Shown: positions 31,594 through 41,254, counted from the stretch's first letter. The stretch: 64,000 nucleotides of DNA from Nocardia sp. alder85J (GCF_020176955.2 NZ_JAIUCZ020000012.1:1-64000), one strand, 5' to 3'. Translations and numbers: made by a program. Notes: a model not told the origin generated them from the sequence alone.

Positions 31594-32941
31594 CCGCCCC
31601 GCACCCACCGCCGGCACCGCCGCGGAAGACCAGTACGCGGCCGAGGCCGCAGTGAACCTGCGCCAGCAACGGCTGCGCCCGGCCACGGCGGAACCGTCCA
31701 TGCGGTTGCGGCCGCCCACCACCGGGCCCGGCTCCGCGAGCGCCGACCGGTACGGCGTGGGGGCACAGAATCTCGCCACGACACCCCCGACCGCTGCCGA
31801 ACTGGAAGAACTGCGCGAAGAACGGCTGCGGCGGTTGCTGGGCGCCCCGCCGGGAGTCGAGACCGATCCGGCGCAATGGGGATGGCGCGGCCGGGCCAAC
31901 CTGCTGGGGGCCCGCCTGCGCCCGAGCGCCGCCGAGATCGCGCACCGGCTCGACATCGAACGCATCCGCCAGCCCTTGCCCGGCACACCGGTCATCACCG
32001 TGGCCAACCCGAAAGGCGGGTCCGGCGTCACCCCCGCAGTGCTGATGCTGGCCCACACCATCGCCCGCCATCGCGGTCACGGCGTGGTCGCCTGGGACAA
32101 CCACGAGACCCGCGGCACTCTTGCCGCCCGCGCCGCACAGGTGCCGCCGTCACCGCCGACGACGTGGGACCTGCTCGCCCATGCCCGGGACCTGTGTTCC
32201 CCGACCGTGGTCGCCTCGGCCGTGGCGCGATTCCTGCTGCCACAACCCACCGGTGACGAAATCCTGGCCTCGGACCAGTCCGCGCTGCGTCACGAGATGA
32301 TCGGCGCCGACGAATGCACAGCGATCCTGGCCGTCCTGCACCGGCATCGCAGCATCGTGATCGCCGACACCGGCAACAGCGACCGCGCGCCGGCGTTTCT
32401 CTGGGCGGTCGAGCACGCCACCCAGCTGGTCGTGCCGATGACCTATCGCCGTGACCACGCGCACGCGGCGCTGCGCATGCTCGACGGTCTCGCCGCCCGC
32501 GGGTACGACCGGCTGGTGCAGTCGGCGGTGATCGTCCTGGCCGACGGCACCGCCGCCGATCCACCGTCGCGGGAGGCCGTCCACGAGGCGCTGGCCCGCG
32601 CCGACCTCACCCGCGTCGTGCACGTCCCCTTCGACCCGACCCTCGCCGGCGGCGAGCGCATCGTCTACACCCGCCTGCCACCGCCGACGGTGCGGGCATG
32701 GACCCACGTCGCAGCGGTGGTCGCCGACGGTGTCGCCGACGAACTCGCGGCTGCCGCCGCTCCGCTGCACACCGACATCACGCCCCGATCCCGGGCCGTG
32801 CCCCGCGAATACGACACCCGCCGCCCTGATCCCGGGCCACGGCGGCGCGGCCGCAGCTACCGCGGCACCCGCATCCGCTTCGGCGGCCCCGGAGGCCGCC
32901 CGGACACCTTCGACGACCGGAACGGCACCGCTGCCGGATGA
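31574..32941 (+). CDS. ParA/MinD-like ATPase-fold protein with altered P-loop
   Basis: 455 aa, GTG start at 31574 inside the end of the lipoprotein gene. After a Pro/Arg-rich N-terminus the deviant Walker A region reads VANPKGGSGVTPAV at about residue 143, where ParA/MinD proteins have KGGxGK[ST]. The signature Lys is kept but the P-loop Lys is Val. SIVIADTGNSDRAPAF matches the Walker B/switch II region, and VVPMTYRRDHAHAALRMLDG the later helix. It is probably a conjugation-machine positioning protein comparable to EspI or ParA-like partners. Nucleotide hydrolysis may be lost or altered. The basic tail (RRRGRSYRGTR) could bind nucleic acid. Confidence 0.75.
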   Translation: MSIPEDDRPAPTAGTAAEDQYAAEAAVNLRQQRLRPATAEPSMRLRPPTTGPGSASADRYGVGAQNLATTPPTAAELEELREERLRRLLGAPPGVETDPAQWGWRGRANLLGARLRPSAAEIAHRLDIERIRQPLPGTPVITVANPKGGSGVTPAVLMLAHTIARHRGHGVVAWDNHETRGTLAARAAQVPPSPPTTWDLLAHARDLCSPTVVASAVARFLLPQPTGDEILASDQSALRHEMIGADECTAILAVLHRHRSIVIADTGNSDRAPAFLWAVEHATQLVVPMTYRRDHAHAALRMLDGLAARGYDRLVQSAVIVLADGTAADPPSREAVHEALARADLTRVVHVPFDPTLAGGERIVYTRLPPPTVRAWTHVAAVVADGVADELAAAAAPLHTDITPRSRAVPREYDTRRPDPGPRRRGRSYRGTRIRFGGPGGRPDTFDDRNGTAAG

Positions 32942-32963
32942 CATCCCTTGGGAGGCAACAACA

Positions 32964-33356
32964 ATGAGACGACCCAGACATCGTGCCCGCCGCTCGCGGC
33001 CGTGGGCGTCACTCGCCGTCGCCGTGACGCTGCTGCTGTGGATGGTGGTCGGCGCCGGTATCGCCTCGGCGATCGACAACCCGCTCGGCGGCGTTGCTCC
33101 CCGGTTCGACCTGTTCGGGACCGCGCTGGACGCGGCCTGGAAGCGGGTGGTCGCCGCGATCTGGGCGGCTGTGCTGATCGGTTGCTCGGTCCGCGTGGTC
33201 GTCGGTGCCTACAAGGTCCGCTCCGCCAAGCAGCGCGGGTACAGCAACGACCTGTCCGAGGGCATGGACGACGTCCGCGACGCCCTGGTGGCACTCGGGC
33301 TGGCGGGGCTGGCCTCCCCGATCGTCGGCGCGATCCTGTTCGTCGTCGGCGGCTGA
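32964..33356 (+). CDS. VirB2/TrbC-like small membrane protein
   Basis: 130 aa, with the ribosome-binding site GGGAGG before the ATG at 32964. A basic N-terminus and a signal-type helix (WASLAVAVTLLLWMVVGAGI) are followed by a short loop and two more hydrophobic helices (VVAAIWAAVLIGCSVRVVVG; LGLAGLASPIVGAILFVVGG) separated by a charged segment with YKVRSAKQRGYSNDL. Size, topology and place in the operon fit VirB2/TrbC-type pilin or channel subunits. Sequence identity to a named family is not evident. Confidence 0.65.
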   Translation: MRRPRHRARRSRPWASLAVAVTLLLWMVVGAGIASAIDNPLGGVAPRFDLFGTALDAAWKRVVAAIWAAVLIGCSVRVVVGAYKVRSAKQRGYSNDLSEGMDDVRDALVALGLAGLASPIVGAILFVVGG

Positions 33357-33368
33357 GGCGAAACCATC

Positions 33369-34124
33369 ATGGCCACACGAGGATTCGGCGCGATAACCCC
33401 CGACGCCGGGCACCCGCAGCCGATCGCGGGCACCACCGCGACCGACCCGGCCGCCGGAGCGCGGCCGCGCATGCCGACGCGTCGCATCAGCTGGGCGTGG
33501 GTGATCGCGGTGACCCTGGCGGTGGTGACGGTGCTGGTCATCGCCGTGGTCGCCGGTGGGCACCGCGACCGTCCCGGTGGTGCCGCCGGATTCGCGGTGC
33601 GCGCGGCCCACGGCCCGACCCGTGTGCTGGGCAACGTCCCGGTCGGCTACAGCCGCGACCGTTCCGGCGCGGCGACCGCCGCGGTCAACGTGGTGCAGGC
33701 CCTGGCGCAGGCCGGTTCCGGGCGGATCGCGATGGACAAGGTGGTCGCGGCGCTGGTCGCCACCGATCCGGGACCGGCGCTGCGCGCGTCGATCGCCCTC
33801 GGCAGCAACCGGGCCCCCGACAGCGACGTGCTCACCGTGCTGCCTGCGGCCGTGTCGGTGACCGCCTTCACCGACACCACCGCGGAGGTGTCGGTCTGGA
33901 CGATGGGCGTGTCGCGCGCGTCGATCTCCCCCGGAGACCCGGTGTCGGTGACGACGGTCTGGTCCACCGACACCGTGGAGCTGGTGTGGCAGGACGGTGA
34001 CTGGCGGGCCCGGGAGAAGACCGGCCGGGTGGGCCCCACACCCGACGACGCGGTGGCACCGACCGCGGGATCACCACTGGCACAGCCGCTGGTCGGCGGC
34101 TACTACACGATCTACGTGGACTGA
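33369..34124 (+). CDS. VirB8-like bitopic membrane protein
   Basis: 251 aa. Cytoplasmic N-terminus of about 40 residues, one membrane helix (WVIAVTLAVVTVLVIAVVAG), then an extracytoplasmic domain with the pattern GNVPVGYSRDRSGAATAAVN, RASIALGSN and VELVWQDGDWRAREK. Related proteins are widespread in actinobacterial conjugation and secretion clusters. The topology and the strand-rich C-terminus suggest a VirB8-type assembly factor, which I infer rather than prove. Confidence 0.7.
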   Translation: MATRGFGAITPDAGHPQPIAGTTATDPAAGARPRMPTRRISWAWVIAVTLAVVTVLVIAVVAGGHRDRPGGAAGFAVRAAHGPTRVLGNVPVGYSRDRSGAATAAVNVVQALAQAGSGRIAMDKVVAALVATDPGPALRASIALGSNRAPDSDVLTVLPAAVSVTAFTDTTAEVSVWTMGVSRASISPGDPVSVTTVWSTDTVELVWQDGDWRAREKTGRVGPTPDDAVAPTAGSPLAQPLVGGYYTIYVD

Positions 34125-34134
34125 GGTGCCGGGG

Positions 34135-36309
34135 ATGCGGCAATTCCTCACCGTCGTGGCGGCCGCCACGATCTTCGCTCTCGCCGCCGTCGCTCCGGCG
34201 GTCGGCAGCCCGGCGCCCGCACCCGGCGGTACCCCCACGGCCTCGGCGAGCACGCTGCCGCAGGGGTTTCCCGCCGAGCTACGCCAATTCGTCGGTGGCA
34301 CCGACGAATTCAAGGCAGCGCCGTGGTTCTCGGGCCCGTGTCACGACCGGGGCGGCGACATGGGCGTCTACCTCGACGCGGCCTTCCCGGTCGAGGACCG
34401 GTTGCTGTACTGGACCGCGGCCCCGGACCAGAAGCGGGCCCTGCTGCGCGCCTCGGCCCGCGATCCCGTCCTCGGTCCCGCCGGCGCGGCGGGCGCGGCG
34501 GACGACTCCAGTCTCGACGTGCAGATCGCGGCCGGCACCGAACCGTCTGCGCTGCCGAAAGTCTTCCCCGCCGGTGATCCGGCGTACCGGATGCCCACCG
34601 GATACTGTGCTGCGGACTTGCAGCGCTGGGCGACACGCACCTTCAACACCTGGGGATTCCAGTGGGCGGCGACCCCAGACCGGCAGTCCATGACCGAGAT
34701 CCACAGGACCGCTGGTGCAGGCGATGTCCCGGGCGAGGCGTGGACACAGCCGTGCGGAGGCAAGGTATCCGAAATCTATTGCGCGCACGCATTTTTCGTA
34801 GATTGTGATCAGGCGGATCCCGGTGCCGACGATCTGCGCCGCTGCGTGGAATGGAATCGGGCGGTCGGGCGCCTGTTCGCCGGGACCGCCCATTGGATCT
34901 CCGCCAACACGTCGCTGTCGGACCGGGTCGGCCAGGCGCTGGAAGCGACGCCTCAATTCAAGGCGGCGGCCGCGTACGCGTCGGCGTTCGCCTGGACCTG
35001 GGGTACCGCAGTCCCGGGCATCGTGAAATTCGTCTCCGACCCGCAGTCGGTGATCGACCAGTGGGCCGACGCCGCGAAGGAATCGGCGGTCGACCTCACC
35101 TCGAAGACCCTGGCCGGGCTGGCGGACGTGGGAGGGTTCGACCCCGCCGCGGCCTGGTTCCTGCGCTGGTACGCGCTGAGTTGCGGGATCGGCGTCATGA
35201 CCATGGGCATCATGACGCTGCTGGCGGTCTGGCGGGCGGCGTCGAAGGGCGAGACGATCAAGACGATCGGCGGCGACCTGCTGGTGTACGCACCCACCGG
35301 GGTCGTGCTGATGCTGTTCGCGCCGATGCTGGCCCAGCTGCTCGTCGACGCCGCCAACGCGCTGGCGACGTCGGTCGCCACCACCGCAGGCCCGGACATG
35401 GGCGCGATGGTCGACAACATCTCCACTTTCACCGGGCAGCTGACCGCTCCCCAGCTGCCCGGCGGCGTCATCGTCGGCCTGATCCTCTACCTGCTGCTGA
35501 TCGCCGGCGCCCTCGGAGTCTTCTTCGGACTGTTGCTGCACGCGAACGCCCTGCCGGTCCTGGCGGTGGCCGCCGGTATCGGCTTCGGTATGTGGGTCCA
35601 CCCGAAATGGCGGCCCAAAGCCGCGCGCCCGGTGCTGGTCTTCATCGCGATCGTGCTGTCCAAACCGTTGCTGTTCCTGTTGCTGGCAGTGGAGTCGTCG
35701 CTGATCGACGCCGAACTCACCGGCCGATCAGCGGCCCAGGGCAATACCGGCACCCTCGGCGAACTGTCGATGATCGTCGCGTCGCTGATCATCGTCGGTC
35801 TCGCACCGTGGACCCTGCTGCGGTACGCGCCGCTGCTGCCGACCCGCTCCGACGCCGCCGGATTCGGCGCCCACTCCGGGTCCATGCTCGCCGGTGCGCT
35901 CAGCGGATCCGCCATGTCGCGCATGTGGTACGGGCGAGGCCTCGGCGGTGACCGCGACGGCGGCCGCTCCGCGCCCGACACCGGCCGCCCCTCCGCAGGC
36001 GCGGTCGCAGCGGCGGGTGGCACCGCCGGGGTGGGACCGAGATGGCGCACCAGCGGCAGTGCCGACGGGCGCAGTGCCCGCGAAGCAGCCTACGGCGACA
36101 TGCTGACCCGCCGTACCGGCCGCCCGCCACGATCCGGCACGGCGCCGGGCTGGGGCACCGCAGGTCGTGGTGCCGGGCGCCTGCTGCGCGGCGCCGGTGG
36201 TGCGGCGGCGCTGGCCGCGCCCATCGCCGCCAGCGCCGCCAGCGCGGCACTCAACAAGGCACGGTCGGCCGCCGAATCGGGGCCGGGAGAGGCAGAGCAA
36301 CAGCAATGA
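34135..36309 (+). CDS. VirB6/TrbL-like polytopic membrane protein
   Basis: 724 aa from the ATG at 34135. A signal peptide is followed by a ~270-residue exported domain with several Cys (GPCHDRGGDMG, GYCAADLQRWATRTF, PCGGKVSEIYCAH, DCDQ). Then come at least five membrane helices (SCGIGVMTMGIMTLLAVW, VYAPTGVVLMLFAPMLAQLL, VIVGLILYLLLIAGALGVFF, RPVLVFIAIVLSKPLLFLLL, IVASLIIVGLAPWTLLRYAP). A Gly/Ala/Arg-rich cytoplasmic tail follows. This is the layout of VirB6/TrbL channel proteins in Gram-positive conjugation systems, with an added N-terminal exported domain. Its stop overlaps the next ATG. Confidence 0.82.
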   Translation: MRQFLTVVAAATIFALAAVAPAVGSPAPAPGGTPTASASTLPQGFPAELRQFVGGTDEFKAAPWFSGPCHDRGGDMGVYLDAAFPVEDRLLYWTAAPDQKRALLRASARDPVLGPAGAAGAADDSSLDVQIAAGTEPSALPKVFPAGDPAYRMPTGYCAADLQRWATRTFNTWGFQWAATPDRQSMTEIHRTAGAGDVPGEAWTQPCGGKVSEIYCAHAFFVDCDQADPGADDLRRCVEWNRAVGRLFAGTAHWISANTSLSDRVGQALEATPQFKAAAAYASAFAWTWGTAVPGIVKFVSDPQSVIDQWADAAKESAVDLTSKTLAGLADVGGFDPAAAWFLRWYALSCGIGVMTMGIMTLLAVWRAASKGETIKTIGGDLLVYAPTGVVLMLFAPMLAQLLVDAANALATSVATTAGPDMGAMVDNISTFTGQLTAPQLPGGVIVGLILYLLLIAGALGVFFGLLLHANALPVLAVAAGIGFGMWVHPKWRPKAARPVLVFIAIVLSKPLLFLLLAVESSLIDAELTGRSAAQGNTGTLGELSMIVASLIIVGLAPWTLLRYAPLLPTRSDAAGFGAHSGSMLAGALSGSAMSRMWYGRGLGGDRDGGRSAPDTGRPSAGAVAAAGGTAGVGPRWRTSGSADGRSAREAAYGDMLTRRTGRPPRSGTAPGWGTAGRGAGRLLRGAGGAAALAAPIAASAASAALNKARSAAESGPGEAEQQQ

Positions 36310-37883
36310 CCACGACCGAACCACGCACCTACGTCCTCGGCGGGGAGATCGCCCGCCGGTCCCTGCTGGGGATCTCCCCGCCGGTGATGGCCACCTGGGT
36401 CACCGCGGTCATCGCCGCGATCGGCCTGTACCTCATCGCCGGGACGTCGCTGGTGACCTTGGCGATCATCGTCGCCGGCCTGGTCGCGGTGGTCGCCGCC
36501 ACGATCGAGTGGCACGGACACCGCTCGTGGGCCGCGCTGCGGATGCACACCCTGCGGACCTGGGACCGCCGCCGCCGCGGCGAGCACATCTACCGCCACG
36601 CCACCGACCCCGCCTACGGCGACCCCGTCCTGGACCCCGGCTGGGCACTGCCGCCGCCGCTGGGCACCGTCGCACCCCTGGACGTCAGCGGTACCGGACT
36701 GGACGACCTGTTCATCCTGCGCCACGCCAACCCCGGGGAACGCACCTACTTCTCGGTCATGCTCGCCGTCGACGGGGTCGCCAGTGGCCTGCGCGGCGAC
36801 GCGGCCTACGCCGCAGCTGCGGCGGCCTTCGGCAGCTTCCTGGCAAGCATGGCGCGGGAGTCCTCGTTCATCCGTGGCATCCAGATGGTGCACCGCAGCG
36901 TGCCGCACGACATGGCCCCCCACGAACAGTGGGCGGCGGCGCAGGTCGCCGCGCTCACCGACGCGCGGTTGCTGCCGGTGGTGGAGTCCTACGGTGCCCT
37001 GCTGGACGTGCTGGCCCCGCTCGCTGAGGAGCATCGCTGCTATATCGCGCTGCGGATCCCGCAAACCGACCGGTTCATGGCCGAGACAGCGGCGGTCGCC
37101 CGCGCCGCGCACGCGCCGATCATCGGAGCAATCGCCCAGGTGATTCGGGACGAGACCGAGCGAGCGGTCCGACTGCTGGCCTCCGCGGGCATGGGGGAGG
37201 TCAGCGTCTTCGGCGAGAAACGGGCCTGCGCGGTCATCCGCGCCTGTATTCACCCCGATCATCCGCTGGCCCGCCACGCCGATGCTTCCTGGACCTCCTG
37301 CTGGCCCAGCTACGTCGGCGGCCGCGACGCGGTCGCCATCGGCGCCGAGGGCCGGTGGCGTACCCGGGTCGGCTGGATACCCGGCCGCGCGATCGAACCG
37401 GTGGAACTACACACGTTGTGGCTGTCGCCGCTGCTGACCGGTGTGGATGCCGATCCCGGCGACGACGAGACCGCGCCGATGCCGACCATCCGCACCGTCA
37501 GCGTCCGGCTCGACTTCGTCCCCGCCCACCGCGCCCGAGCCGCCGCCCGCGGCGACTTCACCTCCGACCAGGCCCGCGCCGCCAAGGACCGGCGCAAAGG
37601 CCGCATCGACGACGGATCGGTCGGCACGCTGCTGTCGGCCTCGGACCGCCGCCGCCAGGACCTCACCCCCGGCTCCGGCCACCACGGCGTCATCTACACC
37701 CTCGCCGTCGCGGTCACCGGCCGCGACGCCGAAGACCTGGATCGTGCCTGCCTGCGCGTCACCGAAGCGGCCACCGAGTCCGCCATCGGCGACATCGACT
37801 GGGCCACCGACGACCACGACGTCGCCCTGATCGCCACCGTCCCTCTGGGCCGTGGCCTGGCCCCCACCCGATACACCCGGTGA
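36306..37883 (+). CDS. SCO6880-family conjugation membrane protein
   Basis: 525 aa. Two N-terminal membrane helices (MATWVTAVIAAIGLYLIAGT and LVTLAIIVAGLVAVVAATIE) follow the family opening YVLGGEIARRSLLGISPP. A large cytoplasmic domain contains FILRHANPGERTYFSVMLAV and TVSVRLDFVPAHRARAAARG. SCO6880-type proteins are conserved beside VirB4-like ATPases in actinomycete conjugation clusters and look like a PrgI/VirB3-type membrane part joined to the N-terminal half of a VirB4 protein. The next gene supplies the ATPase half. Start and stop overlap neighbours by 4 bp. Confidence 0.85.
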   Translation: MTTTEPRTYVLGGEIARRSLLGISPPVMATWVTAVIAAIGLYLIAGTSLVTLAIIVAGLVAVVAATIEWHGHRSWAALRMHTLRTWDRRRRGEHIYRHATDPAYGDPVLDPGWALPPPLGTVAPLDVSGTGLDDLFILRHANPGERTYFSVMLAVDGVASGLRGDAAYAAAAAAFGSFLASMARESSFIRGIQMVHRSVPHDMAPHEQWAAAQVAALTDARLLPVVESYGALLDVLAPLAEEHRCYIALRIPQTDRFMAETAAVARAAHAPIIGAIAQVIRDETERAVRLLASAGMGEVSVFGEKRACAVIRACIHPDHPLARHADASWTSCWPSYVGGRDAVAIGAEGRWRTRVGWIPGRAIEPVELHTLWLSPLLTGVDADPGDDETAPMPTIRTVSVRLDFVPAHRARAAARGDFTSDQARAAKDRRKGRIDDGSVGTLLSASDRRRQDLTPGSGHHGVIYTLAVAVTGRDAEDLDRACLRVTEAATESAIGDIDWATDDHDVALIATVPLGRGLAPTRYTR

Positions 37884-39337
37884 CCGCCACGATGACCACC
37901 ACCGTCACCACCTCGCCCCGATCCCGCGCGGAGCAGCCTCTGCGTGACCGGTCCGCCGCCGCCGAGGTCGTGCCCCCGCCGCGACGGCCGCCGCCGAAAC
38001 GGCGACGGTTCCTCGATCGGTACGGCTGGTACGAGGCTCGCCGCGAAGGAGCGTGGACGACGACCCGGCAGGCCGAAGCGCTCAACCTCGGTGCCAGCCG
38101 CCGATCGTCGCGTCAGGAAGGCGTCGCCGCAGGACTGAACCGGATCAGCCAGGAACTCGAGGTCATCGACCCGTTCATGCTCTACGCCGGTGCCGAGATC
38201 AGCGGGATCAACGTCTGCGTGATCGGTGACATCGGCCGCGGCAAATCGGCGCTGATCAAAACAGCGTTCGGGCTGCGGCAGCTGATCGGCGGCCGCCAAG
38301 TGGTGGTTTTCGACAAGAAACCGCAGGCAGGCCACGGTGAATACACGCCACTCGCGCGGGCGCTCGGCGCCGCGTCGATCCGGTTCCAGACCGGTGGCGG
38401 CACCGGCGGCGCGTGCATCAATCTCTTGGACCCGGCCATCTCCACCGGCGGCGACCACGCCGGAGGCCTGTCCGGCGTGGTCCCGGCCGGGCAGGAAGCG
38501 CTGGTGCTCGCGGTGCTCGAAGACAGCATGGGACGCAGCCTCACCGAGCGCGAGAAAGCGGCCGTCGGCGCCGCCTTGGTCCTCATCGGCGCCGACGCGC
38601 AGCGCGATGGCCGGGCCCCGGTCGTCCGCGATCTGGCACTGCGACTGCTGCGGCCGCGCCCCACCGATGGCGACGTGTTCGGCGACCGGTGGGCCGAGCG
38701 GGCCCTGGAATGGGGGCTGGAACCCGGGCTTGCACTGGTGCGCCTGGCCGATCGCGATCTGGCCGGGCTCGTCGACCGCGAAACCACCCCGGATGTGCGC
38801 GAAGCCTTGGACACCCACCCGTTCGTCCATTTCGATCTGTCCAGCCTCCCGACCTCCGGGCCCGCCCTGCGCATCGTCATGACCGTCGCCAACACCTGGC
38901 TGGCCAACCGCCTGGCCGCCCGCAGCAGCCGATTCCAGCAGACCGTGCTGATAGTCGAAGAAGGCTGGCACGTTGCGCAGGGATCCACGGGCAACGTGTT
39001 CCAAGCCAACCTGAAACTCAGTCGCGGGCTGGGGCTTTCCACCATTTCCGCGTTCCACCACCTCGCCGACGTGCCGGCGGATTCACCGGCGCGGGCGCTG
39101 ATGGCCGAAGCGTCGATCGTACTGCTGTTCGGGCAGGCCCGCGCCGACGACGTGGCCGAGGCCGTACGCATGTACCGGCTCCCGCCCGGCACCGAGGAAG
39201 CACTGATGCGCCTGGGCCGCGGTCAGGCCCTGGTCAAGATCGGCACCCGTGACCCTTTCCTGCTCGATCACATCAGGTCACCGCACGAAATTCTGCTCAC
39301 CGACACCGACACCGCTATCACCGGTGTCTCGTCATGA
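37880..39337 (+). CDS. VirB4/TraC-like conjugation ATPase
   Basis: 485 aa from the GTG at 37880. The Walker A motif is GDIGRGKSALIKT (about residue 114) and Walker B is TVLIVEEGWHV (about residue 355). These are followed by the sensor/arginine region GLSTISAFHHLADV and a C-terminal ALVKIGTRDPFLLDHI, typical of VirB4/TraC motors. It powers assembly and substrate movement through the channel on the cytoplasmic face. The N-terminal VirB4 domain is absent and appears to be supplied by the SCO6880-like partner upstream. A Pro/Arg-rich N-terminus (PPPRRPPPKRRRF) is seen. Confidence 0.9.
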   Translation: MTATMTTTVTTSPRSRAEQPLRDRSAAAEVVPPPRRPPPKRRRFLDRYGWYEARREGAWTTTRQAEALNLGASRRSSRQEGVAAGLNRISQELEVIDPFMLYAGAEISGINVCVIGDIGRGKSALIKTAFGLRQLIGGRQVVVFDKKPQAGHGEYTPLARALGAASIRFQTGGGTGGACINLLDPAISTGGDHAGGLSGVVPAGQEALVLAVLEDSMGRSLTEREKAAVGAALVLIGADAQRDGRAPVVRDLALRLLRPRPTDGDVFGDRWAERALEWGLEPGLALVRLADRDLAGLVDRETTPDVREALDTHPFVHFDLSSLPTSGPALRIVMTVANTWLANRLAARSSRFQQTVLIVEEGWHVAQGSTGNVFQANLKLSRGLGLSTISAFHHLADVPADSPARALMAEASIVLLFGQARADDVAEAVRMYRLPPGTEEALMRLGRGQALVKIGTRDPFLLDHIRSPHEILLTDTDTAITGVSS

Positions 39338-39353
39338 CCACCGTGGAGGGCCC

Positions 39354-39863
39354 ATGAGCCGCGACGACACACCCATCGCCCCGACCCGGGAGCGCGCCCT
39401 GCTACCGGCGCAATGGGAGTTGGCGCTGTATGCCGGCTCGGCGGTGCTGGTGGCGGTATTCGGCGGGGGCGCGCTGTCCGGGCTGCTGGCCGGCCACGGG
39501 TTACCGGCCCCTGGGTGGCATGCGATCACCGCGGTGCTGGCCGGTCTGTGGCGTCATCCCGGAGATCCCGCCGCCGCATGGCCCGCTGACCCCCGGCCCG
39601 GCCCGGCCTGGCTGACCTGGCTGTGCATCACCAGTACCGCCGCCGTATTCCTGCTGACCGTGGAACTGGCGCGCGCCGAATTCCACCGGCGTCGTCGTCA
39701 CCGGCGCCGGCACCAGCGCAGTGGGCTGGCGGTTCCCGCGGACTTGCACCGCGCGGGACTGGACAGCCGAAGCGCGGTCCGCAAGGCCCGCAAGGAATAC
39801 CCGAATCTGGCCGCCACCAGCGGCGTACCCGGTCGGCGGACACCCGGACGGAGGCAGCGATGA
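39354..39863 (+). CDS. Membrane subunit of the split coupling protein
   Basis: 169 aa from the ATG at 39354 (GGAGGG upstream). Two membrane helices (LALYAGSAVLVAVFGGGALS and WLCITSTAAVFLLTVELARA) flank a ~60-residue exported loop. A basic stretch (RRRRHRRRHQR) and a short conserved-looking end (AVRKARKEYPNLAA) follow. This is the topology of the N-terminal part of VirD4/TraG coupling proteins. The ATPase part starts in the next gene with a 4-bp overlap. I read the two as a coupling protein encoded in two pieces. Confidence 0.72.
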   Translation: MSRDDTPIAPTRERALLPAQWELALYAGSAVLVAVFGGGALSGLLAGHGLPAPGWHAITAVLAGLWRHPGDPAAAWPADPRPGPAWLTWLCITSTAAVFLLTVELARAEFHRRRRHRRRHQRSGLAVPADLHRAGLDSRSAVRKARKEYPNLAATSGVPGRRTPGRRQR

Positions 39864-41254
39864 AACGGCCGTGGGATACCGGCCGGCTGGATCCGGCGCG
39901 GATGGCCGTGCCCTTGGGTACCGTGTCCGGTCACCGGCAGCAGGTCTTCTTGCAGCACCGCGACGCCATGCTCGTCGAAGGGCCCACCGGATCGGGCAAG
40001 ACGTGGCGATTGGCTTACCAACTGGTGTCCGATGCGCCCGGCTTCGTGCTGGTCACCACGACGAAGGCCCGGGATGTGCTCGGCGCCACCATCGCCGACC
40101 GCGCCCGCGTCGGCGCGACCGCGGTCTTCGACCCCGAGGGCTTGACCGGGTGGCCCGCCCCGATCCGCTGGTCGATCCTGACCGGCTGCGACGACCCCGA
40201 CACCGCGATCCGTCGCGCTGCCGCACTCGCGCGCGCCATGCCGATGGAAGGCGCGCGCAACTCGGGCTATTTCGAGAGCAAAGCGGCGACCCTGTTGCGC
40301 TGTTACCTGCACGCCGCCGCGCTCGAGCACATCGGGATCCGGGAGGTCCGCCAGTGGGTGTCCTCCCGGACCACCACCACCGCGCACGACATCCTCGCCC
40401 GCCATCTGCCCGACTGGGCATCGGAGCTGTCCCAGATCCTCACCAGCGCCAGCGAATCCAGTGACGATGTGATCGCCGCGGCGGCGCGACTGCTGGAACC
40501 GCTGGCCTCCCCGCGATTGTTGTCCGCTGTCGACATCGATCAGGACGCCGGCTTCGACGTCGCCTCTTTCGTCCTGGACCCCGACCGCCGCAACACTCTC
40601 TACCTGGTGTCGAAGGGCACCACCGGGTCGATGGCGCCGTTCGTGGCCGCGCTGGCCGCCGAAGTCCATCATGTCGCCGACCGTGCCTCCCAACTGCACC
40701 GGTCCGGGCGGCTGGACCCGCCGGTGCGGCTGGTGCTCGACGAGGTCAACAACGTCGCCCCCATCCCCGAGCTGCCCTCGATCATGTCCGACAGCGGCGG
40801 CCGGGGCATCAGCGTCTATGCCTTCGCCCACAATCAGAGGCAGAACCAGGCCCGGTGGGGGGATCACGGCGGGCTCATGCTCGCGCACTCGGCCCCGGCG
40901 ATGCTGATCCTGCCCGGCATGCGCGGGGACGAACTCAACGACCTGTCGCGGTTGATCGGCAATCGCCGGGAATGGCGCGCGACCATCGGCCGCGGCGCCC
41001 CGAGTTACCAACTGCACGACGACCCGATCATGACCGCCGCGCAGCTGCGGGAATTGGATACCGACGACGCATTGCTGCTCTACCGCAACGCCGGACCCAT
41101 AGTGCTGAACCTGCCCACGGTATGGCAGGTGCCGCACCTGCGCCGCCGTGTACTCGCATCGCTGGCCGAGTTCGACGCCATCGTGCAGCGCGGCACCGTC
41201 CCACGCCACTACACGGGCACCACCGCCGTGACGATCCAGGAACCCCTGCCATGA
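39860..41254 (+). CDS. VirD4/TraG-like coupling protein ATPase
   Basis: 464 aa. Walker A GPTGSGKTW lies near residue 40 and Walker B RLVLDEVNNVAP near 290. The latter is followed by the TraG-type block SDSGGRGISVYAFAHNQRQN, whose Gln-x-x-Gln-x-x-x-Trp pattern is typical of coupling proteins. A VFDPEGLTG and an FESKAATLLRCYLHAAAL segment complete the family pattern. It should dock the relaxosome/DNA to the secretion channel. No membrane helices are present; these lie in the overlapping upstream gene. The ATGA overlap with both neighbours indicates tight coupling. Confidence 0.9.
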   Translation: MKRPWDTGRLDPARMAVPLGTVSGHRQQVFLQHRDAMLVEGPTGSGKTWRLAYQLVSDAPGFVLVTTTKARDVLGATIADRARVGATAVFDPEGLTGWPAPIRWSILTGCDDPDTAIRRAAALARAMPMEGARNSGYFESKAATLLRCYLHAAALEHIGIREVRQWVSSRTTTTAHDILARHLPDWASELSQILTSASESSDDVIAAAARLLEPLASPRLLSAVDIDQDAGFDVASFVLDPDRRNTLYLVSKGTTGSMAPFVAALAAEVHHVADRASQLHRSGRLDPPVRLVLDEVNNVAPIPELPSIMSDSGGRGISVYAFAHNQRQNQARWGDHGGLMLAHSAPAMLILPGMRGDELNDLSRLIGNRREWRATIGRGAPSYQLHDDPIMTAAQLRELDTDDALLLYRNAGPIVLNLPTVWQVPHLRRRVLASLAEFDAIVQRGTVPRHYTGTTAVTIQEPLP

